DNA of 64,000 bases. It comes from JAGQRJ01 sp041402045 (GTDB taxonomy: Bacteria; Planctomycetota; J058). Of the stretch, positions 15,027-24,158 are shown piece by piece. The notes beneath the pieces are model-generated. The model was given only the letters and a program-made list of their open reading frames with translations. It did not search any database and had not been told where the DNA came from. The position numbers were made by a program, and so were the translations under genes. The first letter of the stretch is position 1; every line of letters starts with the position of its first letter. The stretch spans positions 16,145 through 80,144 of the forward strand of contig JAWKSZ010000029.1 in assembly GCA_041402045.1 (NCBI GenBank). The letters are read 5' to 3'.

Positions 15027-17618
15027 TCAGTCGGTTCGGCGCTCGAGGTCGCCCGCCAGGGTGCGGCAGGACTGGAGCAGGTCCACGGGGCCGTCGCTGC
15101 CGGCGATCGCCTCGTCCAGGTAGCGCCGCACCACCTCCAGGGGGTAGGGGCAGCGCGCGGGCTCGGCGCGACAGAGCGCGCCGGCGGCGTAGGCCAGCTT
15201 GAGCTTGTCGGACGGCCCGCGGAAGCCGCGGGGGAACTCGTCGGTCGGGAGCGTGGCCGCGACGAGCCTCCAGCCCGCGGGGAAGACCTCGGCCTCCCGG
15301 GTGAGGTCGAAGGCCAGGAGCGCGATCGCGGTCGGGTCGTCGCCAGCCTCCCTCAGCGCCAGAGTTCGGACGGCGAGGCGGTGGTAGCCCTGGATCTCGG
15401 GGACCGCGGGGCGGGTGCCCAGGTGCGCCACGTCCGACCACGCGTGCTGGGTCCCCGCCCGGAGCAGGCACGCCAGCGCGCAGCGGGCGAGGGCTTCGCG
15501 CTGGCTGTCGTGGATCATCGCGCTCGCCAGGTCGCCCCTGGCCGGGGAGCCGAGGTTCGTGAGTCGTTGGCTGAACTCCTGGCCTATGCAGTGCAGGAAC
15601 CCCGACGACCCCTCTGGCGCGACCATGGCCGCCTTGGCCCACACGGGGTCCCTGCGCAGCGCGTCCCACGCCGCCTCGGACAGCACCTCCTTGCCCTCGA
15701 GCAGCGCGGCGCCTACCTGCTGCCGCAGCTCCGCGCGCTGCAGGACGAGGAACGTCTGCACGTCGCTCGGAGGACGCCCCCACTCCAGCCGCAGGGCGGC
15801 CTCGCACAGGGCCAGGCGCACGACGGGGGGGATCGCGTCGGCGTCCGCGCCGAGCTCCCTCCACAGCCGCACGCTCTTGTCCACGTGATCCGACGACGCC
15901 TCGGCGATCCCCGCGCAGTAGAGCCGCAGCGCCTGCTTGCGGTCCCGGGGGAGGGACCCCTCCCCGGCCTCGTAGCGGTTGCCCAGGACGTAGGCGCAGG
16001 GGATGTCGCCGCGGGCGTGGCCCTCGCGGAGCAGGGCCGCCGCCAGGCGGTCGAGGTCGTAGGGCTGCGGGAGGCCCAGGTCGCGCAGCGGGTTCGAGCC
16101 CTGCACGAACTCGGCGAACTCCCTCCAGGCGCTGGGCTCGGCCTCGGCCAGGCGCAGGTAGGCCTGGGCCACGTCCAGCCAGCTCGTCGCTCCTCGCTCG
16201 AAGGAGCGCTTCTTGGCGCTCACGCCGCTGCGCAGGGACTTCGTCGCGATCGACCCTCCCTTGACCGTCTCCAGGCCCAGGGTCTCGAAGTCGGTCTCCG
16301 TCTGCGGCTCGTGCGCCCGCAGGAGCTCCAGGAGCGTGGGCAGGTCCAGCTCCTGCTCGCCCGAGTCCACGACCGCGGCGGTCGGCTCCGGGGTGTCCGC
16401 GACGGGCGCCGGGACCTGCGGCGGGGGAGCGGCGCGGGCGAAGACCCACGCCACCAGGAGCAGGGTCAGCCCACCGGCCAGACCCAGGCCGGCGAGCGCC
16501 CCGCGCCGCGCGGCGCGGGGCGCGGGGGCGGCGCCGAGCAGCGCCGCGCGCAGGGCGCGGGCGCTGGGGAAGCGGTCGTCCTGGCGCTTGGCCAGGGCCT
16601 TTAGGCAGATCCGCTCCAGGTCCTTGTCGACGTCGGGCACGAGGCTCGAGGGCGCGGGGGGCGCCTGGGTCATGACCTGCTGCAGCACGGTGATCGGGGT
16701 TCGGCCCTGGAACGGCGCGCGGCCGGTGAGCACGTGGTAGAGCACCGCGCCGAGGCCGTAGACGTCGGTGCGCTCGTCGACGGGCTCGCCGATCGCCTGC
16801 TCGGGCGCCATGTAGGCCGGGGTGCCCAGGATCTCGCCCGTGACCGAGAGCGAGGTCCGGGCCGCGCCGCGCACGAGGCCGAAGTCGCTGAGCAGGGGGC
16901 GGCCGTCGTCGGCGAACAGCACGTTCTGGGGCTTGAGGTCGCGGTGCATGAGCCCCAGGGCGTGGACGTGCGCCAGGCCCGCGGCCAGGTCGGCGAGCAA
17001 GCGGCGCGCGTCGGCGGGCGGGAGCGGGCCGGCCTTGAGCCGCTGGTGCAGGTCCTCGGGTTGGGCGAGGTCCATGACCAGGAACACGCGCTGGTCGTGC
17101 TGGCCGACGTCGTGGATCCGGATCACGTTGGGGTGGCCGTCGAGCCGCGCGAGGGCCTGGGCCTCGCGCAGGAAGCGCGCGCGCTCCATGGGCTCGGCGA
17201 AGGGGAGCAGGGTCTTGAGCGCGCGCGGCGCTCCGGTCGGCAGGTGGGTCACCCGCCACACCTCGCCCGCGCCGCCGCGGCCGAGGCGCGCCTCGAGGCG
17301 GTAGGCGCCGACGACCGAGCCCTGAGTCCAGGCGAGGGGCCCCCGGGTCAGCGCCTGGGCGTGGGCGAGGGGCACGCTGTCGTAGCCCGAGGGCGCGACG
17401 GCGCCGAAGCCCGAGGGCGCCACCGCGCCGAAGCCCGAGGGGGCGACGGAGCCCACCGCCGAGGAGCTCCCCGACGGCGGGGGAGGGGGCGCGCTGCCCG
17501 GCGGCGCGCGCCGCGTCTCCGCGAGGTAGAGCTCGGCCTGCTCGGGCGTCAGTTGGCCGGACTGGACCAGGGAGTGGACCAGGCGCGCGGGGTCGGAGCT
17601 CGGCTCGGAGGAGGACAC
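15027..17618 (-). CDS. receptor-like Ser/Thr protein kinase with Sel1-like extracytoplasmic region (tandem copy 2)
   Basis: 863 aa. A ~100-residue Ser/Pro-rich N-terminus (with three 8-residue APSGFGAV-type units) precedes an active-looking kinase: GRGGAGEV, RALKTLL, MHRDLKPQNVL, SDFGLVRG, TPAYMAPEQ. A transmembrane segment (GALAGLGLAGGLTLLLVAW) leads to a ~450-residue region with a Sel1-like NRYEAGEGSLPRDRKQAL repeat and many helices. Start GTG 17618 is supported by the short GGGG upstream and by the frame upstream overlapping the neighbouring gene in shadow. It lies 59 bases after a paralogous kinase of the same architecture. Confidence 0.85.
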   Translation of the reverse strand: MSSSEPSSDPARLVHSLVQSGQLTPEQAELYLAETRRAPPGSAPPPPPSGSSSAVGSVAPSGFGAVAPSGFGAVAPSGYDSVPLAHAQALTRGPLAWTQGSVVGAYRLEARLGRGGAGEVWRVTHLPTGAPRALKTLLPFAEPMERARFLREAQALARLDGHPNVIRIHDVGQHDQRVFLVMDLAQPEDLHQRLKAGPLPPADARRLLADLAAGLAHVHALGLMHRDLKPQNVLFADDGRPLLSDFGLVRGAARTSLSVTGEILGTPAYMAPEQAIGEPVDERTDVYGLGAVLYHVLTGRAPFQGRTPITVLQQVMTQAPPAPSSLVPDVDKDLERICLKALAKRQDDRFPSARALRAALLGAAPAPRAARRGALAGLGLAGGLTLLLVAWVFARAAPPPQVPAPVADTPEPTAAVVDSGEQELDLPTLLELLRAHEPQTETDFETLGLETVKGGSIATKSLRSGVSAKKRSFERGATSWLDVAQAYLRLAEAEPSAWREFAEFVQGSNPLRDLGLPQPYDLDRLAAALLREGHARGDIPCAYVLGNRYEAGEGSLPRDRKQALRLYCAGIAEASSDHVDKSVRLWRELGADADAIPPVVRLALCEAALRLEWGRPPSDVQTFLVLQRAELRQQVGAALLEGKEVLSEAAWDALRRDPVWAKAAMVAPEGSSGFLHCIGQEFSQRLTNLGSPARGDLASAMIHDSQREALARCALACLLRAGTQHAWSDVAHLGTRPAVPEIQGYHRLAVRTLALREAGDDPTAIALLAFDLTREAEVFPAGWRLVAATLPTDEFPRGFRGPSDKLKLAYAAGALCRAEPARCPYPLEVVRRYLDEAIAGSDGPVDLLQSCRTLAGDLERRTD
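17378..17449 (-). repeat. three 24-bp tandem repeats inside the kinase gene
   Basis: Units at 17378-17401, 17402-17425 and 17426-17449 encode an APSGFGAV-type octapeptide three times in the linker before the kinase domain. Such repeats can expand or contract by slippage without breaking the frame. Confidence 0.8.
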
Positions 17619-17677
17619 GTGCCCCGATGGTAGCGAACCGCACCCCTGCGGCGCGACGGGCCGCGAACCAGGCGTGC

Positions 17678-20053
17678 TCAGCGGGGGGGCTCGAGGCTCC
17701 GCAGGAGCTCTTCGAGCCTCTTGCGGGGGCCAGCCTCGCACTCCGAGTGCCCGAGGGCGCGCTCCAGCAAGGCCCGCGTCTGCGCGCGGTCGAAGGGAGA
17801 GCCGACCGTGTGGGGGAAATACAGGTGCAGCCGGGCGCTGACCTCCGCCACCTGGGACAGTACGCGGAAGTTCTTGATCGGCGCTGGGTCCACCGGCTCG
17901 AGCATGCGTCGCGCGCGCACCGGGTCGCAGGGGACACCCGGCAGGTGCTGCTCGTCCCAGTTGAGCGCGTCGGAGGCCAGCTGCGCGCTGGCGCGTTCGT
18001 CGCCGTCGCGGGTGTGACCACGCTCGAGGCAGGCCGTCTCCCCCGGGGCGTCCTGACCCAGCGCCCAGGGGGCGGAGATCCGATTCGCGAGGTGGAGGAT
18101 GAGGTGCAGGTCGAAGCTCGAGGCGCGGGCGCCGCGGTCGCTGGCGAGGCAGAGCAGCGTGGCGGACAGGCGCAGGGTCGCCGCGGGGTCCTCGTCGCAC
18201 GCGCCCGCGCGGACGTGCGCCGCGAGGGCGCTGCCGGCGCCGTAGACCGCGGTGGCGTTGGACTGGGCGAGGTCCTCGGGGGTCAGGTAGCGCACGAGCT
18301 CGCGGTGCACCGGGTCGAGCACGATCTCGGGGTCGATCGGGCTCGCCGCGAGGGCTGCGAGCTGGGCTTCTCCCTCGGCCTGGCGCAGCTCTGCCCAGTA
18401 GGCGAGGAGCCAGGACTGCTCGCGGGCGTTGAGCGGCTCCCAGAGCTCCGGCTCGAACAGCGCCAGCAGGTGCTCGACCTGCACGCTTCGCGGCGGCGCC
18501 GTGGCGGGGGCCATGCGCGCCAGCCTCAGGATCACGACCCGCGTGCGGCGGTCGGCCGCGAGGTAGCCGGTCGAGGGGCGCGGGGCGTCGGCGCAGCCCG
18601 CGTAGAGCGCCTGGGCTCGGGACGCGTCCCGGGTGAAGCCGAAGCTGCCGTTGGCCATGGCCTCCGCCACCCACAGGGTCGCGACCAGGCAGCCGGCCTC
18701 GGCGCTCTGGAATCCGAGGTGGCGGGCCATGGCCTCGCGCTGGCTCGCGTCTGGCCACAGCGCCTCCGCCTCGGGGTGCACGAGGAGCTTGCCGAGGTAG
18801 CCCGCCGCGCGGAAGTCGCCGGCCTCCATGGCCGCCTGCAGCAGCCGGGCGATCTCCGGCGCCGGGGCGAGGAGCCGCCCTTCGGCGCGGTCCATTTCGC
18901 GCACGGCGCGGATCCGGTAGGCGGCCGCGTCGCGCACGTAGTGCGAGACGCGATCCTCGGGCGGGGTGTCGGCCAGGACCAGCTCGAGGTCAGGGAGGCG
19001 GGCGTAGAGCTGCTCGAGCTGGGCCTCGACCTGGGAGGCTGGATCCGCGGCGGGCGGGGGCGCGGGCAGGGGCGACGGGGCCTCGGCGCCGAGCGAATCG
19101 GACTCGGGCGGCGTCGTCGAGCTCGCGGCGACCAGGAGGTAGGCGCCCAGGCAGGCGCTCGCGACGGCGCCAGCGCTCGCCAGCAGCAGGGGCCAGCGGC
19201 GGCGCCCCGCGGGGCTCGGCGCGCGACGCCCGAGGAGCGCGTCGCGCAGCTCGTCGGTGTCGCGGAAGCGCGCGGCGGGGTCCTTGGCGAGGGCCTTGAG
19301 GCAGATCAGCTCCAGGTCCCTGGGCACCGCCAGGCCGGCCTCGGACGGCGGGCGCGGGGCGTCTTCGAGCACCTGGCGCATGCTCTCGATCAAGGAGTTG
19401 CCTTGGAAGGGCGGGCGGCCGGTGAGCGCGTGGTAGAGCACGGCTCCCAGGCCGTAGACGTCGGTGCGCGCGTCGACCTCGCCGCCCAGGGCCTGCTCCG
19501 GGGCCATGTAGGCCGGGGTGCCGATCACGTCGGCGCTCTGGGTCAGGGAGCTGCGGCGCACGCCGCGCACGAGGCCGAAGTCGGCGAGCAGCGGGCGGCC
19601 GTGCTCGTCGAAGAGCACGTTCTGCGGCTTGAGGTCGCGGTGGAACAGGCCCCGCGCGTGGACGAAGCCCAGGGCGTCGGCGAGGGTCGCGATCAGGCTC
19701 CGGGCCTGCTCCGGCTCGAGGGGGCCCCGCTTCAGGCGCTCGAGCAGGTCCCCGCCGGGGGCGTAGTCGAGCACGAGGTAGCCGCGGCCGTGGGCCTGGC
19801 CCGAGCTGTGCACGCGCAGCAGGTTCGGGTGCCCCTCCAGCGCAGCCAGCGCGCGGCCCTCGCGCGCGAGGCGCTCCTGGTCGACGGGGGTCGCGCCGGG
19901 GAGCAGGGTCTTGATCACCCGCAGCGAGCCGGTGGCGAGCTGGACCGCGCCCCACACCTCGCCCATGCCGCCCCCGCCCAGGCGACGCTCGAGGCGGTAG
20001 CCGTCGATCACGCTGCCGGAGGTCCAGCCCTGTGCAGGAGGGGGTGCGGGCAT
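17678..20053 (-). CDS. receptor-like Ser/Thr protein kinase (tandem copy 1)
   Basis: 791 aa. The kinase domain starts at residue ~19: GGGGMGEV, RVIKTLL, FHRDLKPQNVL, ADFGLVRG, GTPAYMAPEQ; all catalytic residues are present. A transmembrane helix (about 290-312) precedes a ~480-residue helical region with a Sel1-like segment (FGFTRDASRAQALYAGC) and several Cys. The kinase core is very close to that of the downstream gene, while the extracytoplasmic parts have diverged, which suggests tandem duplication followed by change of input specificity. It starts 41 bases after the redoxin fusion gene. Confidence 0.85.
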   Translation of the reverse strand: MPAPPPAQGWTSGSVIDGYRLERRLGGGGMGEVWGAVQLATGSLRVIKTLLPGATPVDQERLAREGRALAALEGHPNLLRVHSSGQAHGRGYLVLDYAPGGDLLERLKRGPLEPEQARSLIATLADALGFVHARGLFHRDLKPQNVLFDEHGRPLLADFGLVRGVRRSSLTQSADVIGTPAYMAPEQALGGEVDARTDVYGLGAVLYHALTGRPPFQGNSLIESMRQVLEDAPRPPSEAGLAVPRDLELICLKALAKDPAARFRDTDELRDALLGRRAPSPAGRRRWPLLLASAGAVASACLGAYLLVAASSTTPPESDSLGAEAPSPLPAPPPAADPASQVEAQLEQLYARLPDLELVLADTPPEDRVSHYVRDAAAYRIRAVREMDRAEGRLLAPAPEIARLLQAAMEAGDFRAAGYLGKLLVHPEAEALWPDASQREAMARHLGFQSAEAGCLVATLWVAEAMANGSFGFTRDASRAQALYAGCADAPRPSTGYLAADRRTRVVILRLARMAPATAPPRSVQVEHLLALFEPELWEPLNAREQSWLLAYWAELRQAEGEAQLAALAASPIDPEIVLDPVHRELVRYLTPEDLAQSNATAVYGAGSALAAHVRAGACDEDPAATLRLSATLLCLASDRGARASSFDLHLILHLANRISAPWALGQDAPGETACLERGHTRDGDERASAQLASDALNWDEQHLPGVPCDPVRARRMLEPVDPAPIKNFRVLSQVAEVSARLHLYFPHTVGSPFDRAQTRALLERALGHSECEAGPRKRLEELLRSLEPPR

Positions 20054-20094
20054 GGCCCAAATCTAGCCCAGGAACGGCGGGCGCGCCTGGCTGG

Positions 20095-21867
20095 CTACTT
20101 CTTTGCCGGGTCCTCGGGGGCCTGCGGGGCGCCGGTGGCGGGGTCGACGGCGAGGTCCAGGTCCTCGTCGGGGCGCAGGTAGAACACGAAGTGGTAGAGC
20201 ATTTCCTTCTGCGACTGCAACCCCCAGCCCACGGGCCGGCTGGGGTCGGGGTTGTAGCCGTTGAGCGGGCTGTTGTCGTAGTAGGTGGAGCAGCGGATCC
20301 TGGCGCCGGCGGGCACGAACCGGGGCTGGCGCAGGACGTAGGCCATTTGCCAGTCGAAGCTGTAGTTGGGCACGGTCAGCAAGCGCTCGGGCTCGCCGCC
20401 CTCGAGCTGGAGGTCGAAGCTGAAGGCCTTCCCGCGCAGGTGCATGTGCCCGAACAGCGCGATCAGGAGCGCGGGGTGCTCGAGGGTGGTCTCGGCGTCC
20501 ACGCGGTGGTGGTTCGCCCCGGCGGGCACCTCGAAGTCCCGGCGCTCGATCAGGGTGGAGTAGAAGCGGCGGTGCACCCGCCCGCGGGGGAAGCGGAAGC
20601 CGACCCGTACGGAGTCCTGGACCGCCGTCCCGTTGGGCTGGTAGTGGATCTGGAGCCCGAGCAGCGAGCCCTTGGGGATCAGGGTCGCGACCCCGAACCC
20701 GAGCTGCAGCGGCGGGCCGCCGGGGACCTTGCCCGCGATCACCTGGGAGCTGTCGAAGGCCTTCCCCGGGCGCAGGAAGAACAGGTTGCAGTGGTGCAGG
20801 ACCTCGGGGACGGCGTTTTGGATCTCGATCGCCTCGACCCAGGTGTCGTGCTCGAAGCGGTGCGGGAGCATGACGTACTGGTAGGGCATGCTGCCCTCGG
20901 CCACCACCGCGGTCTCGCCGGGCTGCGCGAGCACGAGGTCGGGGGCCTTGATCGCCCACTCCTGCTTGGGGAACGCGCGCGGCGCGGGGGGCTCGCCCTC
21001 GCCGCGGGGCATGCCGCCCTGGACCCAGGCCACGAGGGTCGCGCGCTGCGCGGCGTCGAGGCCGCGGTGGTTGCTGAATTGCTCAGGGCCCTCGACCGCG
21101 AACCAGGGCGGCATGCGCCCCTGCTCCACGACCTCCGCCAGCATGTCGCCGGTGTCCCGGGCGTCCTCGTAGCGCGTGAGCGCGAAGGGCGCGGAGCCGC
21201 CTTCGCGGTGGCAGTCCTGGCAGTGGCGCTGCACGAGGGCGGCGACCTCGCCGTTCCAGGTCGGGACGCGGTCGTGGGGGCTGGGGCGCGCGGGGCCCGA
21301 GAGCTTGCAGCCGTCGACCGGGGTCTCGGGCACGCTCACCGGCTGTCCGGCAAGGAGCTCGTCCAGGGCCTCGACCAGGTCGCGGCGGGTGGGCTCCGCG
21401 CGGGTCCCGCCCAGGCGCAGCTGGTCGTCGACCCGCCCGCGGTAGCGCAGCACGCGCTCGGCGTCGAGCACCGCCACCTCGGGGCTGCGGGTCGCGCCCA
21501 CCGCGCGGGCGGCCTCGCCCCAGGCGTCCTTGAGCGCGGGGAAGGGCAGCTCGTGCTCGAGGGCGAAGGCGGCCATGGCGTTCACGTCGGGGTCGGGGGT
21601 CACGTCCACGAACACGAAGCGCACCCCGCGCTCGGCGTAGTCCCCGGCGAGCCGGCGCAGCTTGGGCAGCGCGCGCAGCGCGATCGGGCACTTGCGGGTG
21701 GCGAACACGAGCGCGGTGATCCCGGGCTCGCCCAGGTCGTCGAGGGAGCAGGGCAGGTAGCGCACGTCGACCGCGGTGAACGGGGCGACGCGCGCGCCGA
21801 TCGCCGGCTCCTCGGCCAGGGCGGGGGAGAGGGCGGCGAGCAGGGCCAGGCAGAGCAGGCGGCGCAT
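20095..21867 (-). CDS. redoxin - cytochrome c - copper monooxygenase-like fusion, secreted
   Basis: 590 aa with a signal peptide (residues 1-18). Domain order: a thioredoxin-fold redoxin (TRKCPIALRALPKL, Cys60; GRVDDQL), a heme c motif CQDCH (216-220) with an MPPWF distal segment, and a C-terminal region like Cu(II) ascorbate-dependent monooxygenases (LHHCNLFFLRPG, LLGLQIHYQPNG, FGHMHLRGKAF). A periplasmic oxidoreductase is likely; the substrate is unknown. I have seen this three-part layout mainly in planctomycete and related proteins. Its ATG is 2 bases after the lipoprotein stop, in an operon led by a TetR regulator. Confidence 0.8.
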   Translation of the reverse strand: MRRLLCLALLAALSPALAEEPAIGARVAPFTAVDVRYLPCSLDDLGEPGITALVFATRKCPIALRALPKLRRLAGDYAERGVRFVFVDVTPDPDVNAMAAFALEHELPFPALKDAWGEAARAVGATRSPEVAVLDAERVLRYRGRVDDQLRLGGTRAEPTRRDLVEALDELLAGQPVSVPETPVDGCKLSGPARPSPHDRVPTWNGEVAALVQRHCQDCHREGGSAPFALTRYEDARDTGDMLAEVVEQGRMPPWFAVEGPEQFSNHRGLDAAQRATLVAWVQGGMPRGEGEPPAPRAFPKQEWAIKAPDLVLAQPGETAVVAEGSMPYQYVMLPHRFEHDTWVEAIEIQNAVPEVLHHCNLFFLRPGKAFDSSQVIAGKVPGGPPLQLGFGVATLIPKGSLLGLQIHYQPNGTAVQDSVRVGFRFPRGRVHRRFYSTLIERRDFEVPAGANHHRVDAETTLEHPALLIALFGHMHLRGKAFSFDLQLEGGEPERLLTVPNYSFDWQMAYVLRQPRFVPAGARIRCSTYYDNSPLNGYNPDPSRPVGWGLQSQKEMLYHFVFYLRPDEDLDLAVDPATGAPQAPEDPAKK

Positions 21868-21869
21868 GG

Positions 21870-22910
21870 TCAGTTGCCTTTCGCGAGGGGGGCGCAGGAG
21901 GCGGCGACCTCGACCAGCTCGGGGTAGGGCAGGTTCGAGATCAGGGTCAGGTGGGTCGTGCCCTCGGCCCAGCTCAGGACGTAGAAGCCGAACACGACGT
22001 TCAGCGTAGCGTCGTGGAGCCCGAAGGCCACGGGGATCCCCAGCTCGGGGACCAGGATCGGGCCCATGTTGGGGATCTCGGTGAGCGAGAGCCAGTGGCC
22101 GCGGTGGCTGAGGATCAACGCGGCGCCGGTCGCCCCGTCGAGCTCGCTGATCAGGACCTTCTGCAGCGAGTGTCCGGGGGGCAGGTGCTGGGGCACGAGC
22201 AGGGGGAACTCGGTCTGGCGCTCGGCCTCCTCCAGGCTCACCCCCTCCTCGGCCAGGTCCCACTCGTGCACGATCGCGCCCTCGGGGAGCTCGACGGCGA
22301 AGGCGTCGTCGGGGACCTCGGCCTCGAAGTCGATCGCCTCGGCGCGGAAGGAGTAGAACGGGCGGCCGTCGGTGTCCTGCATGTCCAAGCGCAGGGGCAC
22401 GTGGAAGTGGGCGTCCATGGAGGCCTGGTAGGGGTAGAGCAGGGGCGCGGGCTCGTCGGGGGTCACGCTCCACTCGCTGACCGGGCGCCCGGCCACCGCG
22501 GCGGCCTCGTGCTCCTCGAGGTCGTAGCGCTCGAGCAGCCAGTGGGTGTTCCAGAGGATCGCGTCGCCGACCTCGTTGCGCGGGGGGACCTCCAGGTGCT
22601 TCACCCGCAGCCCGAAGAAGAAGCGCGGCCACCACACGGTGAGGGTCGAGCCGTCGAACACGAACAGCTCACCCCTGTGCTCCTCGGGCTCGACGACCTC
22701 GGCGCGCACGCGCCAGAGCTTGGCGTAGCGCACGCGCTTGCGCACCTCGACCGTGGGGTCGGCGCGCAGGATCCCGCGCTCGCTGAAGGTCGCGTCGTAG
22801 TGCTCGATCGCGTAGAGCCCGGTCGCCAGGTGGTGGGCGACGGCGTGGGCGCGCAGCCCGGTGCAGCCGGTGAGGGTCAGCGCGAGGAGCGCGAGCAGCG
22901 GGCGGGTCAT
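21870..22910 (-). CDS. lipoprotein, possibly LolA/LolB-like or RseB-like
   Basis: 346 aa with a clear lipobox (LTLTGC) near residue 16. The body (FVFDGSTLTVWWP, VPQHLPPGHSLQKVLISE, SHRGHWLSLTEIP) is beta-rich and recalls the lipoprotein carrier fold plus a C-terminal domain as in RseB-like proteins (LPxGxxLxxV). The family call is tentative. Its ATG overlaps the tetR stop (ATGA, 22907-22910), and the redoxin fusion follows directly, so the three are one transcription unit. Confidence 0.7.
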   Translation of the reverse strand: MTRPLLALLALTLTGCTGLRAHAVAHHLATGLYAIEHYDATFSERGILRADPTVEVRKRVRYAKLWRVRAEVVEPEEHRGELFVFDGSTLTVWWPRFFFGLRVKHLEVPPRNEVGDAILWNTHWLLERYDLEEHEAAAVAGRPVSEWSVTPDEPAPLLYPYQASMDAHFHVPLRLDMQDTDGRPFYSFRAEAIDFEAEVPDDAFAVELPEGAIVHEWDLAEEGVSLEEAERQTEFPLLVPQHLPPGHSLQKVLISELDGATGAALILSHRGHWLSLTEIPNMGPILVPELGIPVAFGLHDATLNVVFGFYVLSWAEGTTHLTLISNLPYPELVEVAASCAPLAKGN

Positions 22911-23515
22911 GGGGCCTCCCCGAGGCCGTGGGTGAACAGCGCGGCGATCGCGGTCAGCGCCTGGCCCTCGCTGAGGCCCAGGTGCCGGCGCGCGCCGATC
23001 ATGCGCTCGACGATGAAGAAGTTGAAGAACTGCATGTAGACGGTGAGGAAGGCGGTCACCGGGTCCTGGCCCCCCGGGAGCGCGGCGCGGGCGCGCTCGC
23101 CGAGGGCGGCGCTGAAGCTCGCGCGCAGGGCCTGGTAGTAGGGGCGCACGTGGCGGCCCTGGAACTCGACCATGTCGACGTAGATCAGGGTCAGGTAGTC
23201 GCGGTGGGCCTCGACGGTGCGCCCGATCGCCTGGCCGAGGGCCTCGAGGTCGTGGGGGAACCGGCACTGGGCGAAGTAGTCGGCGAGGGGCGAGTCCTGG
23301 GCGGCGAAGGCGGCGTGCAGGCGCTCGAGGAGCGCGTCGAACAGCGCCTCCTTGCTGGGGTAGTAGGTGTAGATCGCCCCCAGGGAGACCCCGGCCTCCT
23401 CCGCGATCTCCCTGAGCCCGGTCCCGTGGAAGCCGCGGGTCTGGAAGCGCACGAGCGCCGCGTCCTCGACGCGGCGCTTACGGACTTCGATCTGGGCCGG
23501 GGAGAGCTTGGGCAT
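22907..23515 (-). CDS. TetR-family transcriptional regulator
   Basis: 202 aa from ATG 23515, two residues before PKLSPAQIEVRKRRV. The N-terminal helix-turn-helix is typical (GFHGTGLREIAEEAGVSLGAIYTYYPSKEALFDALL). The C-terminal ligand-binding domain is divergent, so the ligand is unknown. The longer frame upstream would translate the operator-like sequence and is rejected. First gene of an operon with a lipoprotein and a redoxin fusion, and likely autoregulated. Confidence 0.9.
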   Translation of the reverse strand: MPKLSPAQIEVRKRRVEDAALVRFQTRGFHGTGLREIAEEAGVSLGAIYTYYPSKEALFDALLERLHAAFAAQDSPLADYFAQCRFPHDLEALGQAIGRTVEAHRDYLTLIYVDMVEFQGRHVRPYYQALRASFSAALGERARAALPGGQDPVTAFLTVYMQFFNFFIVERMIGARRHLGLSEGQALTAIAALFTHGLGEAP

Positions 23516-23528
23516 GGGGGTCTCAAAA

Positions 23529-23546
23529 AAAACGAACGAACGTTTT
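23529..23546. promoter_or_regulatory. candidate TetR operator
   Basis: The near-palindrome AAAACG-AACGAA-CGTTTT stands 13 bases upstream of the tetR start in an A/T-rich island, conspicuous in this genome. It also contains three AACG repeats. Autoregulation and control of the divergent gene at 23644 are inference. Confidence 0.55.
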
Positions 23547-23643
23547 CTTTTAAGGCCTGCCGAAGCTCGCGTCAAGGGCTCTCGGCTCCGCGGGTTGAGC
23601 CCCGCAGCCGGCGCCGTAGAATCCACGCCCTGTGGAGGCCAGC

Positions 23644-24060
23644 ATGAAGCGTCCCTTGGCGTATCGGCACTTGGCGCGGATCTACGAGATGGTCGGTGTG
23701 TCCTCGGTGGCGCGGGTCGCCGTGGACCGGGGTCTGTTCCCGTCGCCCGAGCTCGAGCGCCTGGCCAGCGAGGACACGGCGACCGAGGAGGAGGTCCTGG
23801 CCCTGGCCCGCGATCGCGGCTGGACCCTGCCCGAGGCCGAGCCCTACCGCTGGGGCGAGGTCGGCTCCGAGGAGGTGCTGACCCTCCCGCGCCTGGTGCG
23901 GGTGCTCGACCGCGACGTGTTCGAGCTCGACGAGCTGGGGCGCACGACCGACGACGACGAGGTCGCCTCGCTGGCGGTGCACGTGCGCCAGGAGCGCCGC
24001 GCGCTGCTGGCCGAGCTGGACCGGGTCTACCCCGGGATCATGCTCCCCGGCGCCAAGTAG
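23644..24060 (+). CDS. small acidic protein of unknown function
   Basis: 138 aa. ATG 23644 has GGAGG (23634-23638) at good distance; an in-frame GTG at 23632 overlaps that SD and is less likely. The sequence is mostly helical, acidic, with HLARIYEMVGV near the start and a LDRVYPGIMLPG end; no known motif. It diverges from the tetR operon and ends in a strong hairpin. Confidence 0.65.
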   Translation: MKRPLAYRHLARIYEMVGVSSVARVAVDRGLFPSPELERLASEDTATEEEVLALARDRGWTLPEAEPYRWGEVGSEEVLTLPRLVRVLDRDVFELDELGRTTDDDEVASLAVHVRQERRALLAELDRVYPGIMLPGAK

Positions 24061-24070
24061 TCTGGGCGCG

Positions 24071-24092
24071 GGGCGGGGTGCGGACCCCGCCC
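24071..24092. terminator. hairpin terminator candidate
   Basis: A perfect 9-bp stem GGGCGGGGT/ACCCCGCCC with loop GCGG begins 11 bases after the preceding stop codon. No T-tract follows. Confidence 0.5.
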
Positions 24093-24158
24093 GCTGCCCC
24101 GGTTCGTCTCGCCTGGCCGCCTCGCCCCGAGTAGCCTGAGGGGGCCGAGGAGGGCGCC

